NCBI GenBank assembly: GCA_029555925.1
Contig: JAKPQU010000026.1
Location: 1-30,014, forward strand
DNA length: 30,014 bases
Reading direction: 5' to 3'
From: Bacillota bacterium
Lineage (GTDB): Bacteria > Eremiobacterota > SpSt-956 > JAKJGF01
Shown here: positions 22,869 to 30,014 of the stretch, piece by piece
Layout: each line of letters begins with the position of its first letter
How positions within the stretch are numbered: position 1 is the first letter of the stretch
Notes under the pieces: model-generated
What the model was told of the DNA's origin: nothing
Seen by the model: the letters and a program-made list of their open reading frames with translations, nothing else
Databases searched by the model: none
Made by a program: the position numbers and the translations under genes

Positions 22869-25607
22869 ATGCCCGGAACAGAAAAAAAAACATATGATGA
22901 CAGAGAACTTTCTTTCCCGCCCTTTGTCCTCAGAGGAACACTTCCGAATGGCCTCAATTATTTTATAATGGAACATAAAAAACCGGACGACAGAATCCTG
23001 GCTTGGCTTGTCGTACCTGTCGGTTCCATTCATGAACAGGACGGTGAATATGGTATTGCCCATTTTATCGAACATATGGCCTTTAAAAGAACAGAGCATT
23101 TTCCTCCCGGCGAAGTAGTAAAATATTTTCATTCCATAGGCGTTGACATAGGGTCAGGGATAAATGCTCTTACAGATATAGATAGAACAATATATAAAAT
23201 AGAAATTCCGTCAGAGAAAGAGGAATATCTCATAAAAGCTCTCACTTTACTCTGTGATTTTGCTTCTTCTGTGATTTTCGTGCCTGAAGAAACAGAGAAA
23301 GAAAAAGATGTTATTCTGGAGGAACTGAGACTTGATTCCGATGTTATGACACGATTATACAATGCACACAGAGACATCAGGTTTAAAGGCTCTCCTTATG
23401 CTCAGAGATATACCCTTGGAACAGAAGAAACAATAAAGAACACGGGAGCAGAAGATTTAAAACGGTTCTATTCTTACTGGTACAGACCTGATATTATGGC
23501 TCTTATAGTAGTGGGAGACTGTGGTCCGGCAGAAACGGAAAAAAAGATAAAACATATCTTCCAATCCATTCCGTCTCCGGAAAAAGAAAGGCCGGAACTT
23601 GTAGTATCATTAAAACCGCACCATATATACACCGGAGTCTTTACAGACGTGGAACTTCAGGAATCCTATGTTTCCGTATATTATCACAGAGACAGATCGC
23701 CTATAAGGAATAAAAGAGATTTTGCCAGACGAATCTGTGAAGAAGTCATACTTGAAATGATAAACATGAGAATCTGTGAGGAAAGCTATAACAATCCCGA
23801 TACACCTGTCATTCATGGAGGAGGGTGTGTATTCAGGAAGATTAAATCATTCAATGAAGTAAAATTCATAGCAACAGTCAGGCCGGGAAGAGAAACGGAA
23901 GGTCTGGCCAGGCTGTCAGGATACATAGAAGGTTTACGTCAGAAGGGATTTACTGCTATAGAAAAAGAAGAAACATCGGCACAGTTCCTGGAAGCTCTGA
24001 GAAGAGCCAGTGAAAAAAAAGAAACGAGAGAATCGGAAAGTTATGCGTCATTTATGATGGAAGCCTTCATAAAAGAAGGAATATTTATATCGCCTGATGA
24101 CTGTTACAGTTTTGCCTGTGAATTGCTTCCCCGCATATCGGACAGGCAGTTTCAAGAAACCATAGAAAATCTTTTAAGGCCTGTCAATATGTCTGTTATA
24201 ATCTCGTGTCCTCCGTCTTCACACTGTAATGAAGATGATATTCTGAAAACTACAGAAAAGGTAATAGCAGAAGGAGCCATAGATTATAAAATTAAAGAAT
24301 TGAATTATTCCTATAATTACAGTTCTATTAAAAGGGGAGAGATTTTATCGAGAAAGACAATCAGAGATATTACAGAATTAACCTTAAAAAACGGACTTAC
24401 TGTAATGCTTAAAACTACGGATTTTGAGAGAAAAAAACTTTATGTGACTTATGTTTCCAGAGGAGGAAAACTTCTGGAACCGGCCGGCATGGCAGGTATG
24501 TTTGAAGTGGCGAAAAGTGCCTGGGCAGAAGGAGGTACAGAAGATTTAAATCAGATAGAAATAGAAAGGCTTTTCAGGCTCAAGAGTATTTCTCTCATAA
24601 CGACAGGTGTTGCGGCATATGGTCTGAGCGGCCACTGCCCGTCTGACAACATGGAATATTTATTTCAGTGGTTCTGGCAGTATCTTGTAAGACCGGCCTA
24701 CAGAGATGAAGCCATAAATTACAGTATAAGAGCGATACAGGAATATATAAGACAGAAAAACCAGTCACAGGACGGGCTTATAGGGGACGAAATGAACAGT
24801 CTTCTTCTTCCGGGCAATCCTCTCTCTGCCAGGCTTTCAGAAGAAGAGGTATGCCGGTATACAGATAGAGGAGATTTAAAAAAATTCCAGCTTTTATCAT
24901 CGGCCCCTTCAAACAGCCAGCTCACACTGGTAGGTTCTTTTGATATGGAAGAAGCCATTACATGCGCCTCCAGATACTTTGGCTCTCTTCCTTCAGGAAG
25001 TAATCCCTTTATAGAGCCTGTGTATCTTGAAACAACATTCCCTTCGGAACATATAAAAAAAATTATTTACAAAGGGAGAGAAGATAAGTGTCTGGCTTAT
25101 ATGATATTCCCCGGATGTATGAAGGGAGCAGAAGATGAAATTCCCCTTGATCTTCTGGCAAAAATACTGAGTATTCGTTTCTGGAATAATATAAGAGAAG
25201 AAAAAGGTCTTGTTTACTCTATCAATGCACAGCATTATTCGTCAGGTACCATAAAAAATTACGGTACTCTCAAGATCGGCTTCGGAACAGATCCTGACAT
25301 TGTGGATTATACTGAAGAATGTATAATGTCAGATATTCTGGATATAAAAGAAAAGGGGATAAATTCGGACGAACTTGATGTGGCAAAGAAAATTTTACTG
25401 ACAGGTTACGGGGAGTATCTGAAAAATAACAGTTACTGGCTCGGTGAACTGTACAGTTCTTCCCTTTTTAAAATCAATGTGGAAAGAATATTCACTGCTA
25501 AACGTGATATTTTGCATATAAAAGATGAAGACATACAGGCTGCTGCATGTAAATATCTTGATAAAAATATATTTTTAATAGCCATGCCGGAAAAACCGGA
25601 CATGTAA
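22869..25607 (+). CDS. M16-family zinc peptidase, two-module (insulinase/pitrilysin-like)
   Basis: 912 residues. The inverted zinc motif HFIEH (His65, Glu68, His69) with the distal ligand Glu145 in ETEKEKDVILEEL fits His-x2-Glu-His-x75-Glu. The N-terminal module (about 20-240) is followed by an inactive M16 module (SYVSVYYHRDRSP onward), and a second pair from about 500 (LTLKNGLTVMLKTTDFERKK) that has no zinc motif but ends with the substrate-gripping RFWNNIREEKGLVYSINAQHYS segment. Such enzymes close as a clam shell around unstructured peptides. There is no signal peptide, unlike many PqqL-like homologues, so the protein is probably cytoplasmic. AGCAGGAGGGAAAAATG gives a strong start. Possible role: clearing peptides, including signal or leader peptides; the Nif11 peptide gene is 4 kb away but no link is shown. 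Confidence 0.9.
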   Translation: MPGTEKKTYDDRELSFPPFVLRGTLPNGLNYFIMEHKKPDDRILAWLVVPVGSIHEQDGEYGIAHFIEHMAFKRTEHFPPGEVVKYFHSIGVDIGSGINALTDIDRTIYKIEIPSEKEEYLIKALTLLCDFASSVIFVPEETEKEKDVILEELRLDSDVMTRLYNAHRDIRFKGSPYAQRYTLGTEETIKNTGAEDLKRFYSYWYRPDIMALIVVGDCGPAETEKKIKHIFQSIPSPEKERPELVVSLKPHHIYTGVFTDVELQESYVSVYYHRDRSPIRNKRDFARRICEEVILEMINMRICEESYNNPDTPVIHGGGCVFRKIKSFNEVKFIATVRPGRETEGLARLSGYIEGLRQKGFTAIEKEETSAQFLEALRRASEKKETRESESYASFMMEAFIKEGIFISPDDCYSFACELLPRISDRQFQETIENLLRPVNMSVIISCPPSSHCNEDDILKTTEKVIAEGAIDYKIKELNYSYNYSSIKRGEILSRKTIRDITELTLKNGLTVMLKTTDFERKKLYVTYVSRGGKLLEPAGMAGMFEVAKSAWAEGGTEDLNQIEIERLFRLKSISLITTGVAAYGLSGHCPSDNMEYLFQWFWQYLVRPAYRDEAINYSIRAIQEYIRQKNQSQDGLIGDEMNSLLLPGNPLSARLSEEEVCRYTDRGDLKKFQLLSSAPSNSQLTLVGSFDMEEAITCASRYFGSLPSGSNPFIEPVYLETTFPSEHIKKIIYKGREDKCLAYMIFPGCMKGAEDEIPLDLLAKILSIRFWNNIREEKGLVYSINAQHYSSGTIKNYGTLKIGFGTDPDIVDYTEECIMSDILDIKEKGINSDELDVAKKILLTGYGEYLKNNSYWLGELYSSSLFKINVERIFTAKRDILHIKDEDIQAAACKYLDKNIFLIAMPEKPDM

Positions 25608-25680
25608 TTTTATAAGGACTCTGTTGCAAATCTCACTCCCATATCAAAAGCTTTCTGACAATCCAGAGGAAACTGTAATT

Positions 25681-25705
25681 GATAGTTATGAAACTAACTA
25701 TAAAT
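25681..25705 (+). promoter_or_regulatory. Dyad motif ATAGTTA-TGAAAC-TAACTAT
   Basis: Perfect inverted repeat with 6-base spacer, identical over 24-25 bases (opposite strand) to 1217-1241. It lies about 85 bases upstream of the promoter of the MEDS-hybrid kinase unit. Confidence 0.5.
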
Positions 25706-25768
25706 AATATATATATAAAACATTATATCAGTTATTTAAAAAAAACAACATAGTACCGGGAGCTTCTA

Positions 25769-25797
25769 TTGACAAATAAAATGGAAAATTTTATTAT
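25769..25797 (+). promoter_or_regulatory. Sigma-70-like promoter of the MEDS/hybrid kinase unit
   Basis: TTGACA (25769-25774), 17 bases, TATTAT (25792-25797). It leaves a leader of about 55 bases before the ATG at 25861, which has AGGGAG nearby. Confidence 0.65.
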
Positions 25798-25860
25798 ATA
25801 AACAGATAAAATATTTCAATCCTCATACAGCAGAAACATATAAAATAAGGGAGAAAGATT

Positions 25861-26511
25861 ATGCATATTCAGACATCAGAGCAGGAACATTTTCATATAG
25901 GTTTCGGAGATTATACATGTAACTGGGGAGTTCATATGTGCGGTCTCTATGAAACAGAAGAAGAGAAAGAAACCATAGTATTTGGCTTTCTGAAACAGGG
26001 TGTTCTTGACGGAGATATGCAACTCTACTGTCCGGTAGAAACCAGTGAAAGCGATTTTAAAGAAAAATTTACTCATTTTTGCTCTGATTATGACTCTCAT
26101 GTTGATGATCCTCACTACTTTTCAATAACTTCCGCTAAAGACTTATATTATCCTGAAGGTATCTTCTCTCCGAAGGCAATGGATAAAGGGTTGAACAGTT
26201 TTTATACAGAATCCCAGAAAAAAGGACGTCGCAATATAAGGGCAACGGCCGAAATGGTGTGGGCTCTGGAAGCTATTCCCGGAGTAGAACTTCTGATGGT
26301 CTACGAATCCCGTCTGAATTATTTTATCCCCGGCAAACCGTGGATAAGCATATGTCTTTATAATATAAACAGGTTTTCAGGGGCTCAGATTATGAATGTA
26401 CTGCGAACTCATCCCTTTACGATAAGCGGTGGTATTATTTCACAGAATCCCTATTATATACATCCTGACAGATGGCTGGCAGAACATGCCCCGCAGTTCT
26501 TAGGAGCTTAA
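25861..26511 (+). CDS. MEDS-domain (DcmR-type sensory) protein
   Basis: 216 residues, essentially one MEDS domain. Marks: HMCGLYETEEEKETIVFGFLKQGVLDGDMQLYC (about 31-62) as the opening beta-alpha part, YFSITSAKDLYYPEGIFSPKAM in the middle, MVWALEAIPGVELLMVYESRLN and the closing THPFTISGGIISQNPYYI. The domain is a degenerate P-loop/RecA-like fold seen in methanogen and methylotroph regulators and is thought to sense small hydrocarbon-type ligands; no catalytic residues are expected. It stands alone here, just upstream of a hybrid kinase with a ten-base gap, so it probably supplies the input for that kinase. Confidence 0.78.
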   Translation: MHIQTSEQEHFHIGFGDYTCNWGVHMCGLYETEEEKETIVFGFLKQGVLDGDMQLYCPVETSESDFKEKFTHFCSDYDSHVDDPHYFSITSAKDLYYPEGIFSPKAMDKGLNSFYTESQKKGRRNIRATAEMVWALEAIPGVELLMVYESRLNYFIPGKPWISICLYNINRFSGAQIMNVLRTHPFTISGGIISQNPYYIHPDRWLAEHAPQFLGA

Positions 26512-26520
26512 ACATATTTT

Positions 26521-28383
26521 ATGGATAACATAGCCCATGATCTGTTTCTGTTAATGAATAATTTAACCCAGTTAAAGAGCCGAAAAAGAATTATTACTGT
26601 TTTCACCGAGGCTCTTAATTCTTTTCATCCCGACTTTTCAATTGAATTTGTCGAAGGAGAAACTTCCTCCGGCAGGGATTTAATCGATCTCTCCACTTCA
26701 AAAAAATGTTACGGTTTTTTCAAAATAAAAGGGAATCCTGAAGCATTATCTCCTGATTTCCGCCCCCTCTTTCAGAATGCCCTTCAGATGGTGGCAATTA
26801 TACTGGAAAAACTTCATCAGGAGGAGCTTCTTTCTGATGAAAAGATGATACTGCAGTCACTGGTAGATGAAAAGATAGCTTCTCTTAAAGAAAGCGAAAA
26901 AAAATTCCGAAATTATGTGGATTTTGCTCCGGACGGCATTTTTGTTACAGATGAGAAAGGGAATTTTATAGATGTAAATAACGCCGCCTGCACAATAACC
27001 GGATATTCAAGAGAAGAGTTATTATGCAGAAATATTGTTGATCTCTATTCTGAAGATTTAATAGAGGATGCAAAAAAACATTTTCAAAAGGTTCTGAACA
27101 CAGGCAGGTCTTCAGGGGAATTATCTTTTGTTAAAAAGGACGGTACCGGAGGTTACTGGTCTATTGATGCTGTAAAGCTTTCAGAAACCAGTTTTCTGGG
27201 CTTTGCAAAAGATATTACAGAAAGAAAAGCGGCGGAAGAAGAAAAGGAAAAACTCAGGGCTCAACTATTCCAGGCCCAGAAGATGGAGTCTATCGGACGT
27301 CTGGCAGGAGGGGTTGCCCATGACTTCAATAACATGCTGGGAGTGATTATCGGCCATGTGGAATTAGCCATGGAAAAGATAGAAATTTCAGACAATATCT
27401 ATAATAATCTGGAATCCATAAACAATGCGGCAATGCATTCAGTCGAGCTTACCACACAGTTGCTGGCCTTTGCAAGAAAACAGACTATTACTCCGAAATT
27501 ACTGGATCTGAATGATGCCATATCAGGTATGTTAAAGATGCTCAGACGACTCATAGGTGAAGATATTAATCTTATGTGGATGCCCTGTATTAAACCCTGT
27601 ATGATTATGATAGACCCTGCCCAGGTTGACCAGATTCTTGCCAATCTCTGTGTGAATGCCCGTGACTCTATTACCGGTACAGGTAACATTTCTATAGAGA
27701 CAAAACATAGAACAGCAGGTACGGGGGAAGGGGTAAATCCCGGTGAATATGTAATGCTTTCCGTAAGTGATAATGGTTCCGGCATGACGAGAGAGATTAT
27801 CGAGCATATATTCGAACCATTCTTTACGACAAAGGAAGTCGGCAAGGGCACAGGCCTTGGCCTTGCTACAGTATACGGAATAGTCAAACAGAACAACGGA
27901 TTTATAAATGTGTACAGTGAGCCGGCCATGGGAAGTACATTTAATATATGCTTCCCACTGGCAACAGAAAAATCAGATGACCTTAAAAAGCAGAAAGAGA
28001 TATTATTACCGGAAGGGAATCAGGAAAATATATTGCTTGTAGAGGACGAGGAAGATCTTCTGGAAATGACGACATTAATGCTTGAAAAACTCGGTTATAA
28101 TGTTCTTGCTGCCAGAGAGCCCGGTAAAGCAATCAGAGTGGCAGATGAATATACAGGAACTATAGACCTTCTTATTACAGATGTTGTAATGCCCGGCATG
28201 AATGGCAGGGAACTTTATGAAAAGCTGAATTCCAGTCATAAAAATATAAAATGTCTCTTTATGTCAGGTTATACAGGTGATGTGATAGCAGAGCATGGCG
28301 TAATTCTGGAAGGGGTTAATTTCATACAAAAACCATTCTTTAAAAAAGACCTGGCTCTAAAGCTCCGTGAAATTCTTGGTTGA
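26521..28383 (+). CDS. Hybrid histidine kinase (PAS-HisKA-HATPase-receiver)
   Basis: 620 residues, soluble: I see no membrane segment. Residues about 1-100 are an unassigned N-terminal region with a mild resemblance to GAF domains; PAS at about 125-235 (NYVDFAPDGIFVTDEKGNFI, ending FAKDITERK); HisKA with phospho-acceptor His267 in GRLAGGVAHDFNNML; ATPase domain with the N box (ILANLCVNARDS), DNGSGM, FEPFFTT and GKGTGLGLATVYGI; receiver from about 503 with Glu508-Asp509, phospho-acceptor Asp554 (LITDVVMPGMNG) and Lys604. The CckA-like layout suggests phosphate moves on to an HPt protein or regulator elsewhere, as there is no output domain. The start lies 14 bases after AGGAG, inside the end of the MEDS gene; translational coupling is likely. 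Confidence 0.9.
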   Translation: MDNIAHDLFLLMNNLTQLKSRKRIITVFTEALNSFHPDFSIEFVEGETSSGRDLIDLSTSKKCYGFFKIKGNPEALSPDFRPLFQNALQMVAIILEKLHQEELLSDEKMILQSLVDEKIASLKESEKKFRNYVDFAPDGIFVTDEKGNFIDVNNAACTITGYSREELLCRNIVDLYSEDLIEDAKKHFQKVLNTGRSSGELSFVKKDGTGGYWSIDAVKLSETSFLGFAKDITERKAAEEEKEKLRAQLFQAQKMESIGRLAGGVAHDFNNMLGVIIGHVELAMEKIEISDNIYNNLESINNAAMHSVELTTQLLAFARKQTITPKLLDLNDAISGMLKMLRRLIGEDINLMWMPCIKPCMIMIDPAQVDQILANLCVNARDSITGTGNISIETKHRTAGTGEGVNPGEYVMLSVSDNGSGMTREIIEHIFEPFFTTKEVGKGTGLGLATVYGIVKQNNGFINVYSEPAMGSTFNICFPLATEKSDDLKKQKEILLPEGNQENILLVEDEEDLLEMTTLMLEKLGYNVLAAREPGKAIRVADEYTGTIDLLITDVVMPGMNGRELYEKLNSSHKNIKCLFMSGYTGDVIAEHGVILEGVNFIQKPFFKKDLALKLREILG

Positions 28384-28388
28384 TTTTT

Positions 28389-28619
28389 TTATTTCATATA
28401 TTTATCCAGAAAAGCAAATATTTTTTTCAGATTTTCATATTTAAGAAATTCCGGTCCTCCATGTTTTGCGCCTTCTATTTTTTCGAAAATAACCTTATCC
28501 TTACCTATTACAGCTTCAAGTCTTCCGGAAAAATTTTCAGACTGTGTGACGGGAATATTCATAATAAATCCGTTATTTCTTTTCAACCCTGTAATAATAA
28601 TCCCCGGAAAGAGGAACAT
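28389..28619 (-). pseudogene. C-terminal fragment of an alpha/beta-hydrolase (esterase)
   Basis: The translation IPVTQSENFSGRLEAVIG followed by KVIFEKIEGAKHGGPEFLKY and a FAFLDKYMK end matches the last strand and helix of BD-FAE/dienelactone-hydrolase-like esterases (pattern VPxxQSE...GAxHGGPEF...FLDKxLK), including the catalytic His in KHGGPEF. The nucleophile and core are absent. The ATG at 28619 lies inside the next gene, whose stop at 28573-28575 overlaps; recognisable homology begins only near 28562. Either a scrap left by recombination or the remains of a gene that followed the secreted protein. Confidence 0.5.
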
Positions 28620-29385
28620 CGGAGGGTGCAGGAATTATCAATGTTTTGCCATTATCTTTAAAACCGAATTCCAGGGTAACACCATTTAACTTATCAAGGG
28701 GCTTATTTTTATATCCGGGAGTCATATCTCCCGGATATGGTTTCCACGTTTCCGTACAGTCAGAAAGAATTATTTTATTGCCCTGTATCCTGTATTTTCC
28801 GTCTGTATAACATATTCCTTTCGAAGCAGGGCTATATGAATAGCCAACATAAGTGAATGTTCCGTCTTCCCTGAATACATACCAGAACTGAAAGGAAGAA
28901 GTACTTTTGAAAGATCCGGTATTTACATCGACTATATCCATATCGGAACCGGTATCCGACCAGACCCCTGCCAGGGGATTTTCCGTGGAAGTGTTATCAC
29001 CCTGCTTCGGTGAGGCATATGTGTTATCCAGAGCCTGAAGCTTTTTATCCATAGTATTATCGCCCAGTTTGTCTCTGAACACTGCGGCTATTACTCCTGT
29101 CAGTATGGCTGCCGTTCCGGTATCATCATCATTAATGCCTTTGCCTATTTTATCCTCAAGAAGGGCAAAGAGAATATCGAAGGTTTCTTTCGCCAGGGTC
29201 TGGTTCTTCACTATTAAATTCACTGTCCCTTTTTCATCGTTTTCCCCGATATGTTCAGCCAGATTGTTAATAAAATCCTGTAACTCTTCTTCCCGGCTGA
29301 TCTGCCCGGCATAGAGGAACGAGGGAAGATTAAATACAAAGAGAGTGATTGATATTAAAATAATAAATCTGTAATTCATTTTCAT
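28573..29385 (-). CDS. Secreted protein of unknown function, helical N-terminus and beta-rich C-terminus
   Basis: 270 residues. A clear signal peptide spans about 1-26 (MNYRFIILISITLFVF..., cleaved after LYAGQ). Residues 30-120 are predicted helical and acidic (EELQDFINNLAEHIGENDEK). Residues 135-270 look like a small beta barrel: PLAGVWSDTGSD, FWYVFREDGTFTYVGYSYSP, GKYRIQGNKIILSDCTETW, GVTLEFGFKDNGKTLII, the strand order of lipocalin-like small domains that begin 'GxW'. Two Cys (CYTDG, SDCTE) could pair. The ATG touches the stop codon of the Nif11-type peptide gene (TAA-ATG), so translation is coupled to it. I do not recognise a named family. Confidence 0.75.
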   Translation of the reverse strand: MKMNYRFIILISITLFVFNLPSFLYAGQISREEELQDFINNLAEHIGENDEKGTVNLIVKNQTLAKETFDILFALLEDKIGKGINDDDTGTAAILTGVIAAVFRDKLGDNTMDKKLQALDNTYASPKQGDNTSTENPLAGVWSDTGSDMDIVDVNTGSFKSTSSFQFWYVFREDGTFTYVGYSYSPASKGICYTDGKYRIQGNKIILSDCTETWKPYPGDMTPGYKNKPLDKLNGVTLEFGFKDNGKTLIIPAPSDVPLSGDYYYRVEKK

Positions 29386-29619
29386 TTACAGCTGAACTTT
29401 TCCCTGACACCTGGGCAAGAATCCCCCCGCCACTGTGCTCAACTCATCATCAGTTAACTCATCTATAAATGATTTAATCTCCTGTGCTGTAAAATCAAAC
29501 CCCGATTCCTTCACGACTTTCGTGCGTTCCTCTGTGTTTTTACACTCATTGACTTTTTCCCGAAAATCAATGTCTGTTTTCATTTTTTCTATATATGCTT
29601 TTGCACTTTCTAATGACAT
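29386..29619 (-). CDS. Nif11-type RiPP precursor peptide
   Basis: 77 residues. The leader (MSLESAKAYIEKMKTDIDFR, then KESGFDFTAQEIKSFIDELT) has the Nif11-like leader pattern: a first helix with F-x-E-K/R-V, a 'GFDFTAxEI' middle, and the end LTDDELSTVAGG with the double-glycine cleavage site. The core after GG is only FLPRCQGKVQL, with one Cys and no Ser/Thr, so no lanthionine ring is possible in it; single-Cys cores suggest a disulfide dimer, a thioether to another residue, or no modification at all. Such leaders are cut by a C39-peptidase ABC exporter. AAAGGA lies eight bases before the ATG. No modifying enzyme or exporter is in the window. Confidence 0.82.
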   Translation of the reverse strand: MSLESAKAYIEKMKTDIDFREKVNECKNTEERTKVVKESGFDFTAQEIKSFIDELTDDELSTVAGGFLPRCQGKVQL

Positions 29620-29639
29620 ACTATTAATTCCTTTATAAT

Positions 29640-29870
29640 TAAGATTTAATATAATTCTATAACCGGTGCTTCATTTCCTTGTAACTTTCCCACATAGAAT
29701 CAAAATCAGGCAATTTATCACTGCCCGATTCATCTGAGCTGTATATTCATAACTTTTTCCTTTCTTCTTAAACAGTACCTATTAAAAAGCCATCCCGGAT
29801 GTTTTTCCGGTTGAGTCTCTCTTATAATCCTATAACAGCATGCCTGAGTCAGGCCAGTCCTTTTCTTTAC
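29640..29870. other. Gap between the Nif11 gene and the IS605-type end
   Basis: 230 bases. It holds a copy of the intergenic motif (minus strand AGTTATGAATATAC, 29741-29754) about 120 bases before the Nif11 start. On the minus strand a short frame ending at 29657 reads DESGSDKLPDFDSMWESYKE, which looks coding-like and may be the tail of a lost gene; it has no start. I see no strong promoter. Confidence 0.35.
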
Positions 29871-30014
29871 AGTAGTGACCGCTCCCACCGCTAAATCCTA
29901 ACGGATTATAGCGGGGGCATCTAGAGCTTCCATGCTCAGGGACTCCAGGCCCAAGTCCTTTATATATATAGCTGAATTATAGTCTCTTGGAATTACAAGA
30001 TTACAAACAGGACA
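29871..30014 (-). ncRNA. Right end of an IS200/IS605-type element with putative omegaRNA 3' part
   Basis: Behind and over the tnpB stop, the minus strand forms the hairpin CCGCTATAATCC-GTTA-GGATTTAGCGG (29888-29914, one bulged base) and then TGGGAGCGGTCACTACTG. From established knowledge, in IS605 elements the omegaRNA scaffold overlaps the 3' end of tnpB and stops at the right end, with the guide read from flanking DNA. The exact end, placed near 29871, is inferred. Confidence 0.45.
29898..30014 (-). CDS. tnpB: TnpB (RNA-guided nuclease of IS200/IS605), C-terminal part
   Basis: Only the last 38 codons are in the window; the gene continues past its right edge. CPVCNLVIPRDYNSAIYIKD, then LGLESLSMEALDAPAIIR and stop. 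CPxC is the second half of the zinc ribbon and RDYNSA is the end of the RuvC core (normally DRDYNAA, the third catalytic Asp region). In this copy the position before RDYN is Pro (IPRDYN) where most have Asp, and the Gly after CxxC is Asn. Whether the nuclease is active cannot be told from this piece. Confidence 0.7.
   Translation of the reverse strand, partial: CPVCNLVIPRDYNSAIYIKDLGLESLSMEALDAPAIIR

Noticed and set aside
27399..27929. 176-codon open frame on the minus strand
   Set aside because: Antisense to the hybrid kinase; shadow of conserved ATPase-domain codons.

Overview
The window comes from an AT-rich (roughly 37-38% GC by eye), Gram-negative-looking bacterium, most likely an uncultured candidate-phylum lineage. 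The best clue is a family of Ser/Thr kinases whose extracellular tails look like type II/IV pseudopilins (a Cys-x2-NLKN-type helix, a 'YP' step, then Cys-Pro and Trp-Cys near the end). From memory, secreted proteins with this tail are frequent in Eremiobacterota/Riflebacteria-like genomes. This placement is inference. The region is chromosomal, with housekeeping genes (gnd, zwf) inside accessory and decaying DNA.

Layout. 0.2-3.3 kb (minus strand): a secreted proline-iminopeptidase-like alpha/beta hydrolase that lacks its nucleophile serine, the remnant of a kinase-pseudopilin tail, and two overlapping iron-sulfur flavoprotein genes. 3.4-3.7 kb: a GC-rich, strongly structured, tRNA-like RNA candidate. 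3.8-6.3 kb: a WD40 gene and a C-terminal FtsH-like fragment, both cut at their 5' ends by an intact-looking IS1-family element (5320-6124) without target duplication. 6.3-7.9 kb: kinase 1. 7.9-8.9 kb (minus): vapB-vapC-HIT operon with a clear promoter/operator. 9.1-12.1 kb: gnd-zwf, the oxidative pentose phosphate pair. 12.3-15.9 kb: kinases 2 and 3 in tandem. 16.1-17.5 kb: DHA2-type MFS exporter. 17.8-19.9 kb: multi-PAS/GAF sensor whose strong start is separated from the body by a C8 tract and a one-base frameshift. 20-22.4 kb (minus): secreted GH31 alpha-glucosidase. 22.6-22.8 kb: a broken small gene. 22.9-25.6 kb: M16 zinc peptidase. 25.8-28.4 kb: MEDS-domain sensor plus hybrid histidine kinase. 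28.4-29.6 kb (minus): Nif11-type RiPP precursor abutting a secreted protein of unknown function, with an esterase C-terminal scrap behind it. 29.87 kb to the end (minus): the 3' end of an IS605-type tnpB with its right-end/omegaRNA hairpin.

Two repeat systems punctuate the gaps. One is a family of GC-rich heptanucleotide arrays (units such as CGTAACG and CGTGACG), including a perfect 28-bp palindrome and one copy inside the WD40 coding sequence. The other is a dyad-like intergenic motif (GTTATGAAAnTAACTATAA) upstream of several genes.

The strongest candidates for something undescribed are the expanding kinase-pseudopilin receptor family (three genes plus a remnant), the tRNA-like RNA at 3517-3669, and the C8-tract sensor gene. 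There is no CRISPR array, rRNA or canonical tRNA in the window.
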